From positions 6,484 to 70,483 of the forward strand of contig CAJUPS010000009.1 of the NCBI GenBank assembly GCA_910588045.1: DNA of 64,000 nucleotides, written 5' to 3'. Origin of the DNA: an uncultured Oscillospiraceae bacterium. GTDB taxonomy: Bacteria > Bacillota > Clostridia > Oscillospirales > Oscillospiraceae. The translations under genes and the position numbers were made by a program. This document shows positions 15,754-25,239 of the stretch, one piece after another (the stretch's first letter is position 1; every line of letters starts with the position of its first letter). Under the pieces are notes generated by a model. The model worked only from the letters and a program-made list of their open reading frames with translations. It did no database searches and had not been told where the DNA came from.

Positions 15754-17256
15754 TTACTCCACAACGGCCCGGATGGGCTCATTCTTCTCAAAGGAGCGGA
15801 AGGGGGAGTTGTTGGTTGCGTCAATGCGCACCTCATCCCCATCGAAGGTCAGGGTAAATACATCCTCCAGACAGGTCTCCAGCCAGCGGCAGTGCATCTG
15901 GAACACGTTTTCCTCCGGCCACCAGCCGTCGCAGAGGTAGAGCTGGTTCCAGTCGGAGAGCTTGCCCAGCAGATTGGTAAACCGGGTCCCGCCGGTGCTG
16001 ACGCGGATGGTCTCCCTGCGTCCGGAACGGGTGGTCAAATGCCACATGCAGCCGTATACATCAAAGTCCAAGGAGAACTCCGTAATGCCGTCCGGCTGAG
16101 TCCCCACCATGAAGCTGCCGCCGAAGGGCGTGAAACAGCCGGAAGTCATGTGGATCGTTTTGCCGGAAATCCGCTCCATCACGGGGCTGAAGGGCTGACA
16201 GGGGGGATTGCCGATATTCAGGCGAGCCAGCTTCGAGCGCAGCTTCGCTTGGGCGGCGGGGTCCTCCGGCAGCGCCTCCCGGGATGTTACCTTCTCCACA
16301 AAATCCCAGGTGATGTCCAAGGTGCTCTGGGCCCAGTGAGCCCCCGGGGCGGTCTCCGTGATAGCGATCATCATCTCCTGTTCCGGGAGGACGATGGTAA
16401 ACTGGCCCATGGCGCCGTCCGCCCGGTAGGCTCCTCGGGGCTTGCACATCCAGATCTGGAAGCCGTAGCCCAGGAAATTGTCCGATGCCTCCGGATTGTT
16501 GACGGCCTCTGTAGCCGAGTCGTTCTGGTTGGTGGTAGCCAGCCGGACGTAGTCCTCCGCCAGGATCCGCTCTCCCTCCCAGACACCGCCGTCGGCGTAC
16601 AGCTTCATGAGGCGCAGGTTATCCTCCGTGGTGGCAAACAGCCCGCCGCCGCCCACCTCCATGCCGTCGGCCATGCACATCCAGCGCAGATTCTCCGGGT
16701 CGATGCCGATCTTTTCAAACAGGCGTGGGGTCAAATAGTCGTGGAGTCCCAGGCCCGTCTTCTTGCGCACGATGGCCCCCAGCATGGTGGAGCCGGTGGA
16801 GTTGTACATGTAGGTGGTGCCGGGTTTGTGGTTGACCGGGGTGTGCATAAATTCCCTGATCCAATCCGGGGAGTTATGGGGCATAGTATCCATGCCGCAG
16901 CCCATGCACAGTACGTCCCGCACCGTGAGCAGCCGGAGGTTCTCGCTGGGGTGGGCGGGGGACTCCTCCGGGAAGATGTCGATGAGGCGCTCGTCCAACC
17001 GCAGCAACCCCTCCGTGTAGGCGATGCCCACGGCGGTGGCCGCGTAGGTCTTGGTGTGGCTTTGCAGCCCGTGGCGCAGGTTGGGACCGAAGGGGGCCCA
17101 CCAGCCCTGGGCGCAGAGCTTGCCCCGGCGCATGATCATCAGGCCGTGCATCTCGGTCTGACTGGCCTCCAGGGCGTCGATATAGGCGAGGATGTCCTCG
17201 CTGCGGATGCCCACGGCCTCCGGGGTGGCCGTCTCAAAAGGTTTTCTCGTGTTCAT
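15754..17256 (-). CDS. Serine hydrolase, class C beta-lactamase family
   Basis: The 500-residue protein belongs to the serine beta-lactamase-like/esterase EstB group. The catalytic SxxK motif is SHTK (66-69), and the second motif is YNS in TYMYNSTGSTML. It has no signal peptide and a C-terminal beta-rich region of about 150 residues, so an intracellular esterase or amidase is more likely than an antibiotic beta-lactamase. It follows the permease genes of the importer (120-base gap) and precedes the deacetylase, which suggests it acts on the imported compound. Confidence 0.85.
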   Translation of the reverse strand: MNTRKPFETATPEAVGIRSEDILAYIDALEASQTEMHGLMIMRRGKLCAQGWWAPFGPNLRHGLQSHTKTYAATAVGIAYTEGLLRLDERLIDIFPEESPAHPSENLRLLTVRDVLCMGCGMDTMPHNSPDWIREFMHTPVNHKPGTTYMYNSTGSTMLGAIVRKKTGLGLHDYLTPRLFEKIGIDPENLRWMCMADGMEVGGGGLFATTEDNLRLMKLYADGGVWEGERILAEDYVRLATTNQNDSATEAVNNPEASDNFLGYGFQIWMCKPRGAYRADGAMGQFTIVLPEQEMMIAITETAPGAHWAQSTLDITWDFVEKVTSREALPEDPAAQAKLRSKLARLNIGNPPCQPFSPVMERISGKTIHMTSGCFTPFGGSFMVGTQPDGITEFSLDFDVYGCMWHLTTRSGRRETIRVSTGGTRFTNLLGKLSDWNQLYLCDGWWPEENVFQMHCRWLETCLEDVFTLTFDGDEVRIDATNNSPFRSFEKNEPIRAVVE

Positions 17257-17377
17257 GCGGTTATACCATCTCTCGATTCAATTATTTTTTCGTTACCGTG
17301 CGGAAATGTTGGTTGCCGCAGCGCAGAGGGGAGCGTGTTAAAGTTCTTTTTGATCCTGTTTCTTTCAAGAAAAAGGA

Positions 17378-18286
17378 TCATCCCTTGACGCCGCCGACCA
17401 CCATGCCCTTGATGAGCTCCCCCTGAATGGCCGGGTAGACGCACAGGATGGGCAGCAGGGCGATGATGGCGATGGCCATACGGGCGGACTCCGTGGGCAG
17501 GGACTGGGCCGCCAGCATAGCCGATTCGCTGGTCAGGTCGCTGGTCTTCAAAAACTGGATGGAGTCCATCAGCTTCTTCAAGTACACCTGGATGGTGAAC
17601 AGCTTGGAGTCGGTGATGTAGTACAGACCGTTGGTCCAGTTGTTCCAGTAGCCCAGAGCGGCAAACAGGCCGATGGTGGTCATGACCGGCTTGGACAGGG
17701 GCAGCATGATGCTGGTATAGATCCGCACGTCGTTGGCCCCGTCGATCCGGGCGGCTTCGATGATGGCGTAGGGGATGTTCGCATTGTAGTAGTTGCGCAC
17801 CATCAGCACGTTCATGGCCCCCATCAGCGCGCCGGGCAGCAGGTAGGCCCAGATGGTGTCCTTTACAAAGAACAGCCGGGTCCATACGATGTAGCTTGCG
17901 GTCATGCCGCCGTTGAAGAGGCAGGTGAAAAAGAGAATGAACGCAAACACGTTGCGGTACTTGAAGTCCTTGCGGCTGAGGGGGTAGGCAAACAGGGAGG
18001 TGATCAGCAGGTTCACGGCCGTGCCCACCACCGTCACCAGGATGGTCAGGCCGTAAGCCCGGAAGATGGTGGCGCGCTTGAGCCACAGGTAGCTGTAGGC
18101 GGCCAGGGAGAACTCCTCCGGGAAGAACTTGTAGCCGTGGGCCAGGGCGGTCTCGGAGGAGAAGGAGACCGAGACCATCAGGATAAAGGGCACTACGCAG
18201 AAAACCGCCAGGATTGCCATGAGCACCAGGGACAGCCGGTAAAATCCCTGCTCGTCTTTGATTTGCGTAACCTTTGTCTTTGCCAT
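17378..18286 (-). CDS. ABC importer permease, CUT1/LplC type
   Basis: The 302-residue protein has six membrane helices and the MalG/LplC-type loop EAARIDGANDVRIYTSIMLPLSKP, which docks on the ATPase. The C-terminal VYPAIQGELIKGMVVGGVKG is the LplC/YtcP signature ending. It forms a heterodimer with the permease encoded 15 bases upstream. The ATG follows GAGGTTG. Confidence 0.93.
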   Translation of the reverse strand: MAKTKVTQIKDEQGFYRLSLVLMAILAVFCVVPFILMVSVSFSSETALAHGYKFFPEEFSLAAYSYLWLKRATIFRAYGLTILVTVVGTAVNLLITSLFAYPLSRKDFKYRNVFAFILFFTCLFNGGMTASYIVWTRLFFVKDTIWAYLLPGALMGAMNVLMVRNYYNANIPYAIIEAARIDGANDVRIYTSIMLPLSKPVMTTIGLFAALGYWNNWTNGLYYITDSKLFTIQVYLKKLMDSIQFLKTSDLTSESAMLAAQSLPTESARMAIAIIALLPILCVYPAIQGELIKGMVVGGVKG

Positions 18287-18300
18287 TTCACAACCTCCTC

Positions 18301-19269
18301 TCAGAACAGCGCGTTATCGGGCTCGATCACGCGCACCAGCATATTGGACGCCATGACCAGCACAAACCCGATCACGGCCTGGAATACGCTGGCGGCGGAG
18401 GACATGCTGACGTTGTTGAGCTGCAATAGCGCCCGGTAGACGTAGGTGTCGATGGTCTGGGTGGTGCTGGTCAGCAGGCCACTGTTCAGGGGGACCTGAT
18501 AGAACAGGCCGAAGTCGGAGTTGAAGATCCGTCCGATGGACATCAGCAGCATGAGGATGATCATGGGCCGCAGCATGGGAAGGGTGATGTGAATGATCTG
18601 CTTCCACTTGCCGGCGCCGTCCAGGCGGGCGGACTCATAGAGGCTCTTGTCGATGCCGCCAATACTGGCCATATAGATGATGGAGCTCTGCCCTGCGTTC
18701 TGCCAGAAATGTACGATGGTCAGGATAATGGGCCAGTATTGGGCGGTGGCGTACCAGTTGATGGGATTGTCCCGGAAGACGGTGGTGTTCAGGTAGCCAT
18801 AGGAGGTACTGAGGAAGGCGTACACGATGAAGGACAGCAGCACCGCCGACACCATGGAGGGGAAGCAGATGATGGGCTGGATGACCTTGGCAGCCCTGCC
18901 GGAGGCAATCTCCGCCATCAGCACGGCGATGGATACCGCGATGACCATATCCAGGATAATCCAGCAGACGTTGTAGGCCAGGGTGTTGCGGATCATGATC
19001 CAAGCATCCTTGGTAACGAACAGATACTCGAAGTTTTCAAATCCGCACCATGGGCTCTGGAAGATGCCCGTGGCGAAATTGACCTTCTTGAAGGCGATCA
19101 GGATGCCGAACATGGGGATGTAGTTGTTGGCGATCAGGTAAATGAGTCCGGGAAGCATGAAGAGATACAACGGCAGATTCCGCCTGCGCTCCTCCGCCTT
19201 TTTGGCTTTCTTCTGCCGCGCCAGCAGGTCATTATACTCTGATACAGCCGGGACCGGTTTTTGAGACAT
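18301..19269 (-). CDS. ABC importer permease, CUT1/LplB type
   Basis: The 322-residue protein opens with a basic cytoplasmic tail (RQKKAKKAEERRRNL), then PLYLFMLPGLIYLIANNYIPMFGILIAFK, typical of LplB/YtrF permeases. The coupling loop reads ESARLDGAGKWKQIIHITLPML. The start at 19269 follows GGGAGTGGAG. Its partner is the LplC-type permease downstream. Confidence 0.93.
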   Translation of the reverse strand: MSQKPVPAVSEYNDLLARQKKAKKAEERRRNLPLYLFMLPGLIYLIANNYIPMFGILIAFKKVNFATGIFQSPWCGFENFEYLFVTKDAWIMIRNTLAYNVCWIILDMVIAVSIAVLMAEIASGRAAKVIQPIICFPSMVSAVLLSFIVYAFLSTSYGYLNTTVFRDNPINWYATAQYWPIILTIVHFWQNAGQSSIIYMASIGGIDKSLYESARLDGAGKWKQIIHITLPMLRPMIILMLLMSIGRIFNSDFGLFYQVPLNSGLLTSTTQTIDTYVYRALLQLNNVSMSSAASVFQAVIGFVLVMASNMLVRVIEPDNALF

Positions 19270-19354
19270 ATGTGCTCCACTCCCTTTCACAGTAATAAGA
19301 ATATGATACCCTATGGGCATGTTCACAGACAATTAAAAAAGTACAGGCGGATTT

Positions 19355-20026
19355 TCATTTTCTACCCTTTTCCAACAGCTGCCGGAGGAAGATCACCGCC
19401 TCCTCCATATTCTGGGCATTGGCGGCCACCCCCGCTACCACGTCCTCCTCGTAGTATCCGGCCCGATGGAGCGGAGAACCGGCCCGGAGGATCACGCCGC
19501 CCAGGACGGTCTGTCCGTCCCCGCTCTGGTAGTAATACAGATCGTCCCCGTACCGCTCCAGCAGGGAGCGGTCCAGAAAGAGGGACAGGTCCAGAAAGGC
19601 GTCCTGGTCCGCATACCGCGCAAAGACCGGCTCATCGGCGGCGAAGAAGTCCAGACCGCTGATCCCGAACAGGGCGGCCAGCACCTGAACCGTCTGCATG
19701 TCGCCGCTTTCGTCAAAGGCCCACCCCAGGCGGAGGTCCGCCGTCACGTCCACCTGCCGGTCCGCCATGTCCACGCCGCCCTCTGCCAGCAGCGCGTCCA
19801 GCGCCTCCCGGTCCCCCTGGGCATCGGCGGCGTTCACCAGCACGGCGTACATGGCTGCGGGCCTCCTGGCCGACGAGGTGACCGCGGTGACCAGCACCAG
19901 GGCCACCACACAAGCCGCGGCCAGGATAGGGAGCTTATAGTAGTCCCACAGGAACAGCAGCTTTCCCTGCCGGTCGAGGCCCGCCATGGCCGCCCGGTCC
20001 TTCTCCAGGCGCTCCCTAAGCTTCAC
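19355..20026 (-). CDS. Single-pass membrane protein of unknown function in the importer operon
   Basis: This 223-residue protein starts with GTG behind an AAGGGGG site and overlaps the response regulator stop by 11 bases, so it is translated with it. A basic N-terminal stretch is followed by one membrane helix (about 33-53). The rest is an acidic, probably extracytoplasmic domain of 165 residues with no motif I recognise (FFAADEPVFARYADQDAFLDLSLF and GGVILRAGSPLHRAGYY are the most distinctive parts). By place it may assist the sensor kinase or importer; that is a guess. Confidence 0.75.
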   Translation of the reverse strand: MKLRERLEKDRAAMAGLDRQGKLLFLWDYYKLPILAAACVVALVLVTAVTSSARRPAAMYAVLVNAADAQGDREALDALLAEGGVDMADRQVDVTADLRLGWAFDESGDMQTVQVLAALFGISGLDFFAADEPVFARYADQDAFLDLSLFLDRSLLERYGDDLYYYQSGDGQTVLGGVILRAGSPLHRAGYYEEDVVAGVAANAQNMEEAVIFLRQLLEKGRK

Positions 20027-21611
20027 GGTCCGCGCCCCCCTTCTCCAGACGCCAGTCCACCGGACTCATGCCCACGTGCTTGCGGAATACCGTGGAGAAA
20101 TAGGAGATGTTGTCATATCCTGTCATCCCGGCGATCTCGCTGACGGGCAGATTGGTGGACAGCAGCAGCCGCTTTGCCTCATCAATCCGGATCTTGTTGA
20201 TGTACTCCCGCAGGTTCATCCCCTTTTTGCTCCGGAACTGCTTGGAGAGATAGTTGGGCGTGATGCAGGCCACGGCGGCCACATCCTCCCGATTGATGTT
20301 CTCCCGGAAGTGTTCCCGGATATAGGCGTCCGCCTTGGCGATGATGTCATCCGCGTCCACCAGATCCCGCAGCGCCTCCTCCGTCAGAACAAACAGTCTC
20401 TCCGCCAGCCGGAGAAGGTTCGTCTGGGTTGGGATGGAGGCCGTGTTCAGTCCGGTCACTACGCCGTCCTCAAACAACACCCGGGAGGAGATGCCGTTGT
20501 CCCGCAGACAGGAGAGAAAAATGTTGACCAGCTCCCGGCGAAAATCGTCCAGCACCGCCCGGGTGTACTCCCCGGAGGTCCCGGCCTGGCGGACGGCAAA
20601 GCTTATGTACTCCATACAGCCCTTGCGGTCGTGCCGTTTCAGGTACAGGAGGATCTGGTTTGTGTCCAGGAGGCGGACCGGATCTCCGGCGCTGCTGCCG
20701 ATCTCCTCCATGGAAAAGATTTTTCCTGTATGTACCCGCAGGCGGGGAAGCTTTCCGGCCATTTCTTCCCGGATCCTGGCGGCCCGATGCAGCGGAAAAG
20801 CCCCGCTGACCAGAATGGATGGGCGGAGGGAGAAGTGCTCCGCGCACAATGCCAGCATGGTATGGCAGCGGTCCGTCAGCTCCGCCTCGCCGCAGTTCTC
20901 CGCCGGGACGAAGCCCGTGCAGCGCAGGAACCTCCCATCGTAATCCGTCATGGAATAGGCAGAGCCGATATAGCCGGCCAGAACCTCATCGTGGAGGCGG
21001 CCCACGGAGTACAGCAGCAGCTCCCGGTCCCATACGCTCTGTATGGCGTCCGTAAGGTCCGCACAGAGCATGACCATATACCACCGGCTCAGAGGGGAGA
21101 GGGAGAGGCCGTTCCGGCGCAGGACCGACTCCACGGAGTCCGGCGATGTCCCCGCCGTCCCGTAGCTGATCTGGCGGAGGACGTTATTCAGGACGGAATC
21201 CCGCTGGGGCTGCCCTGCGAGGCGCATGGCGTCCCGCTTCTTTCCCGCAGCGGAGGCCATACCCTGCACAGCCGTTTTCAGCTCCTCTACCGCGAAGGGC
21301 TTTGTGATGTAGTTGCGCGCGCCGTATTGGATGGCGGCTTTGGCATACGCGAAGTCCTCATGGCAGGTCAGGAAGCAAAACTCCGTTTCGTAGCCCTTCT
21401 CGTGTATGTACTTCAAAACCTCGATCCCGCTGCGCCGGGGCATCCCGATGTCACAGAGGATGATCTCCGGCCTCTCCCGGTCGATCAGCCGGATGGCGGC
21501 GTCCCCGTTGTAGGCCCGGAGGATCCTGGTGATTCCCAGTTCGCCGCAATCCAACTGGCTCTGGATGACATCCACCGTGGAAATGTCGTCGTCGCAGATC
21601 AAAAGCTTCAT
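20016..21611 (-). CDS. YesN-type response regulator with AraC DNA-binding domain
   Basis: The 531-residue protein begins MKLLICDDDISTVDVI, with the acidic triad of a receiver domain. The phosphorylation site is in PEIILCDIGMPRRSG (about residue 52) and the Lys in YITKPF. A central 270-residue linker follows, then a C-terminal AraC double helix-turn-helix (REDVAAVACITPNYLSKQF and SEIAGMTGYDNISYFSTVFR). It is encoded with its kinase (four-base overlap) and next to the importer, whose genes it most likely activates in response to the imported ligand. Confidence 0.93.
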   Translation of the reverse strand: MKLLICDDDISTVDVIQSQLDCGELGITRILRAYNGDAAIRLIDRERPEIILCDIGMPRRSGIEVLKYIHEKGYETEFCFLTCHEDFAYAKAAIQYGARNYITKPFAVEELKTAVQGMASAAGKKRDAMRLAGQPQRDSVLNNVLRQISYGTAGTSPDSVESVLRRNGLSLSPLSRWYMVMLCADLTDAIQSVWDRELLLYSVGRLHDEVLAGYIGSAYSMTDYDGRFLRCTGFVPAENCGEAELTDRCHTMLALCAEHFSLRPSILVSGAFPLHRAARIREEMAGKLPRLRVHTGKIFSMEEIGSSAGDPVRLLDTNQILLYLKRHDRKGCMEYISFAVRQAGTSGEYTRAVLDDFRRELVNIFLSCLRDNGISSRVLFEDGVVTGLNTASIPTQTNLLRLAERLFVLTEEALRDLVDADDIIAKADAYIREHFRENINREDVAAVACITPNYLSKQFRSKKGMNLREYINKIRIDEAKRLLLSTNLPVSEIAGMTGYDNISYFSTVFRKHVGMSPVDWRLEKGGADREA

Positions 21612-23290
21612 AGTCCCTCCTCTCCATCCGGGATCCGGATCTCCACCCGGGCTCCCCCTTCCTCCCGATTGGAAATGCGCAGCAGGTCGTTCCGGCGGTA
21701 CGCCAGGTGCAGTGTATACCGGACGTTGGTCAGACCCAGGTGCTCTTTTGTAAAAACGGCGTCTCCGGCTAGGATCTGCCGGATGACATCCTCCCGAAAG
21801 CCCTCGCCGCTGTCCTCCTCTATCAGGCACAGCCCCTGGAAATCCTCCGTCTGCAAACGGAAGCACCGGACGCGAATCTCCAGCGCCTCATAGAGGGTCA
21901 TGGCGTGCTTGATGGAATTTTCCACCAGGGTGTAGAGGATCAGGAAGGGGATGCGGCAGGACGCCGCCTCCTCCTCGCACTCCGCCTCAAACCGGATGCT
22001 GCCCGGGAAGCGCACCTCCTGCATATCCAGATAATTGCGGATGTGGCTCAGCTCCTCGGAGAGAAGGACCCGGTCGGCGTTCACATTCAGCATATACCGG
22101 ATGAACTTTGCGAAGGCGGCGATGTATGAGCGGACCTCCTCCGGTTCAGCGATATAGGTCATATTGCTGATGGTGGTGACGGCGTTGAGGAAGGAGTGGG
22201 GCCTGAGCTGGGCGCGAAGCATGGTCAGCCGGTTCTGATCCTCCTGAAGCCGCAGGTCGTAGGACTCAATGCGCAGCTTCGTGATTTGGGCCGCCATGGC
22301 GTTGAAGCTCTCATAGAGGGCCTCAAATTCATCGCTGCCCGCCTCCTGCACCTCCAGGCGGTACTCCATATTCCCCTGGGCCAGGGCCTGGTTGGCACGG
22401 ATCAGCTCCGTGCTGGGCCGGGCCACCTTCCTGCGAAGGAGCATCAGCAGGACGAAAACGAGGACCACACAGACTGCACTGTCCAGAAACAGCAGCACGG
22501 GGAGCAGGATCTTGTCGTTTGTGGAGAGGAGCGGTCTGACCGACAGCGTCGCCAGGGCGTCCAGCGTGTCGATCTGCGCGGATACGGTGCTCCGGCCACT
22601 GCCCAATCCGTAGTCCTCCCTGTCCGGATCCAGGGGCAGTTCATCGCCGCCGCAGAAAAAGCAGCCGTCCTCCGTCTGGAGGAAGAAGCAGAGATCCTCC
22701 CCCAGAACGCTGAATTTGTGGTCAATATGGTAATAATCCAGGCTGGAAACGGCGCCCACCACGTATTTCCCCAGGCGGATACACTGGGAAAAGTACGCCG
22801 CGCCGCCCGATTCAATGACGCTCCACTTCCTGTCCCGGAAGGGGGTCTCCCGGAGGGTGGCGTACTCCCGGAAGAAATCCTTCAGCGCGTGGGCGGCCCT
22901 GCTGTCCAGACTGGTTTTCGCGGAAAACAGGTAGTAGTCGTTCTCCGTGTCAAACACAAAAAACGCGTCGGCGTCCGTGCTGACGATCAGCTTCTCCTCC
23001 ATCATTTCCACGATCTTACTCTTGGTGCGGGCGTTCATCACCGGGGTGCCGGTGCGCAGCTCGTTGGAGTTGTGCAGCGTGACCAGCAGTTCGTGGATGT
23101 GCTCGTGGATCGCCCCTGTACGGGACTCCACGTCCCCGGCCCACAGCCTCACGGAGTTCATATTCTCCGCCTCCACCGTCCGGCGGATCTGCCCGGTGAC
23201 ATTGAAGCTGGTCCAGGCAAAAAACAGCGTCGCTGAAAGCAAAATGGCGCACAGCAGGGTCGTTGCCCGCTTCCACCAGGACCCCGTCAT
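21608..23290 (-). CDS. YesM-type sensor histidine kinase
   Basis: The 560-residue kinase has a membrane helix near 10-27, a 230-residue extracytoplasmic sensing region, a second helix (about 263-290) and a HAMP segment. A His_kinase/HATPase tail follows. The phosphoacceptor region reads LRAQLRPHSFLNAV, a departure from the usual NPHFLYN motif (FL and N kept, shifted by a Ser). The N-box is LVENSIKHA and the G-box GEGF. It forms an operon with the response regulator. The altered motif may still allow phosphorylation on the same His. Confidence 0.92.
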   Translation of the reverse strand: MTGSWWKRATTLLCAILLSATLFFAWTSFNVTGQIRRTVEAENMNSVRLWAGDVESRTGAIHEHIHELLVTLHNSNELRTGTPVMNARTKSKIVEMMEEKLIVSTDADAFFVFDTENDYYLFSAKTSLDSRAAHALKDFFREYATLRETPFRDRKWSVIESGGAAYFSQCIRLGKYVVGAVSSLDYYHIDHKFSVLGEDLCFFLQTEDGCFFCGGDELPLDPDREDYGLGSGRSTVSAQIDTLDALATLSVRPLLSTNDKILLPVLLFLDSAVCVVLVFVLLMLLRRKVARPSTELIRANQALAQGNMEYRLEVQEAGSDEFEALYESFNAMAAQITKLRIESYDLRLQEDQNRLTMLRAQLRPHSFLNAVTTISNMTYIAEPEEVRSYIAAFAKFIRYMLNVNADRVLLSEELSHIRNYLDMQEVRFPGSIRFEAECEEEAASCRIPFLILYTLVENSIKHAMTLYEALEIRVRCFRLQTEDFQGLCLIEEDSGEGFREDVIRQILAGDAVFTKEHLGLTNVRYTLHLAYRRNDLLRISNREEGGARVEIRIPDGEEGL

Positions 23291-23407
23291 CGTGCTCCCT
23301 CCCTACATTGCTGACAATTTTCGGTTCGCTTCTCCCATTATATCGCGCCGCGCTCCAATTGTAATCCCCCATTTTCTGGAAAGCCCCGGGTGCGCGAAAA
23401 CCCCAAA

Positions 23408-23433
23408 ATGCGGGAGGATCGCTCCTCCCGCAT
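23408..23433 (-). terminator. Intrinsic terminator after the solute-binding protein gene
   Basis: An 11-base GC-rich stem (ATGCGGGAGGA) with a TCGC loop is followed on the minus strand by T-rich sequence. It lies 20 bases after the stop, so part of the binding-protein transcript ends before the kinase genes. Confidence 0.75.
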
Positions 23434-23453
23434 CGGAATGGCGCTATTTGCTT

Positions 23454-24998
23454 TTATTTATTTGCTGTCAGCCACGCGTCCGCCTGGGCCTGGTAGTCAG
23501 CGATAATGGTATTGATGCCCGCGGCCTCCAGGTCGTTCAGGAACTGCTGATAGGTGCCCGCGTCGGGGTCCACGTCGCCGAAGTTGAGCACGTCCTCGTA
23601 CTGGCTGACGACGTTGGCCACGGCGGCGGACTCGTTGAGCACGTTGGCGTTGCTGGGAGTAAAGCCGTACAGTGGGGGCTCCCAGGCGTTCTTCATCAGC
23701 TCCATGCCGTACTCACTGTTGGAGCCCGTGTTGGAGTTCTCAAAGGGCAGGCCCTGGAAGCCGTTGCCGATGATGCCGCAGCTGTACATGCAGTTGTAGG
23801 GAATGGTGTTGGCGTCCATGCCCTCGGGGTACTCGCAGACCGTGTGGTCCGCGTTCCACACGTAATCCTGCCCCTCGGCGCCATAGATCAGGGTGTCCCA
23901 GATGAACTCGTCGCAATAGAGCAGGTTGATGAACCGGGCGGCGGCGCTGGGGTTCTTGCAGCTGTAGGAAATGCCGATGCCGCAGCCGTCGTTGGTCAGA
24001 TCGCCGATGGCGATGGTCACGGCCTCAAAATCGGCGCCGTAGTAGTTCATCTTGTCAAACATATCACCGATGGCGTCCGCCTCCGCAGAGTGGCCCATAA
24101 TGACGCCCTTGGAGGACCCGGACATGACCGCCTCGTCGTGAGTCAGGGTGTTGGCGGAACCTTCGGGATCACAGTAGCCCTTCTGGCGGAAATCATACGC
24201 TTTCTGGCAGGCGGCGTGGTAGGCGTCGGTGGCGTAGAAGTTCACCAGGGTGGTGCTGTCGTTCTCGGTGGCGGCATAGGTGCCCACCTGGGCGGTGTGG
24301 GTCATGAACTTGTTGATCTGGTAGAACTGATCCGTATAGACCAGGAAGTGCTCGTCGGGATACGCGGTCTTCAGAGCCGCCAGGCACTCCTCCAGGGAGT
24401 CCATGTCGTGGACCTTGGTCATGTCGTACACGTCCTTGACCAGGTCGTTGTTATAGATGAACTTCCAGTCCAGCACGGTGCCGAAATAGCGGGGGACCAT
24501 GTACACGGAGCCGTTGATCTTGCCGTTGTTCATGATGTTGCCGATCATGTCGGCGGTGGGCTTGAGCTCGTTGTCCATGTAGGGATCCAGGGGGATGAGG
24601 AAGCCCTGGTCCACGAAGGAGGGCATGTTGTCGAACAGCATGACCAGATCGGGGCCCGCGCCGCCGGCCAGCTCCATGGGGACGGTGGTAAACAGGTCGG
24701 CAATGGGGATGATGCTCAGATCCAGGACATACTCGGTTTCCCCAAGGGTGTTCTTCAGGTAGTCGTTGATGACGTTCTCCACCGTCTTGGTGGCCTCTGT
24801 GCTGGGAACGGTCATCAGGGTGGCCATCTCCAGCTTGATGTGGGTCACCTCGCCGCTGGGAGCGGGGGCGGCGGTGTCGTCGCTGACAGGAGCGCTGGCG
24901 GCATCCCCGCCGTTGGAATCGGGGGCTTTGCTCCCGCCGCAGGCGGCCAGGGACAGCGTCATGATCAGCGCAAGGGCAAGGGCAAGAAATCTTTTCAT
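23454..24998 (-). CDS. ABC importer solute-binding lipoprotein (LplA-like)
   Basis: The 514-residue protein has a lipoprotein signal peptide with the lipobox LAAC (MKRFLALALALIMTLSLAAC), a Ser/Ala/Pro/Asp-rich linker, then a large extracellular binding domain of the CUT1/LplA class, which usually binds oligosaccharides. The start at 24998 follows GGAGGA; the longer frame to 25049 would disrupt the signal peptide. It is the first gene of the importer cluster, set apart from the rest by a terminator. This normally allows more binding protein than permease. Confidence 0.92.
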   Translation of the reverse strand: MKRFLALALALIMTLSLAACGGSKAPDSNGGDAASAPVSDDTAAPAPSGEVTHIKLEMATLMTVPSTEATKTVENVINDYLKNTLGETEYVLDLSIIPIADLFTTVPMELAGGAGPDLVMLFDNMPSFVDQGFLIPLDPYMDNELKPTADMIGNIMNNGKINGSVYMVPRYFGTVLDWKFIYNNDLVKDVYDMTKVHDMDSLEECLAALKTAYPDEHFLVYTDQFYQINKFMTHTAQVGTYAATENDSTTLVNFYATDAYHAACQKAYDFRQKGYCDPEGSANTLTHDEAVMSGSSKGVIMGHSAEADAIGDMFDKMNYYGADFEAVTIAIGDLTNDGCGIGISYSCKNPSAAARFINLLYCDEFIWDTLIYGAEGQDYVWNADHTVCEYPEGMDANTIPYNCMYSCGIIGNGFQGLPFENSNTGSNSEYGMELMKNAWEPPLYGFTPSNANVLNESAAVANVVSQYEDVLNFGDVDPDAGTYQQFLNDLEAAGINTIIADYQAQADAWLTANK

Positions 24999-25239
24999 GG
25001 CTTTTTCCTCCATAACAGTAAAGTAAGGGTACTGCTGTCGCCTTTTCATTAAACCACACGCCGTTTCGCAATGCTTTTGAAAAAATTGCTTTTCTTTTAG
25101 AAAATAAGCCCATTGCGAGTTTCCCGAAAAAAAACGATAAAAACAAAAGTAGTGTTCACATTTTTACTGTTCATCCGGCGTTGGAGAGGGTACTATGATA
25201 AACGGTATACATATTTTTTAAGTGCAGGAGGTCATAACG

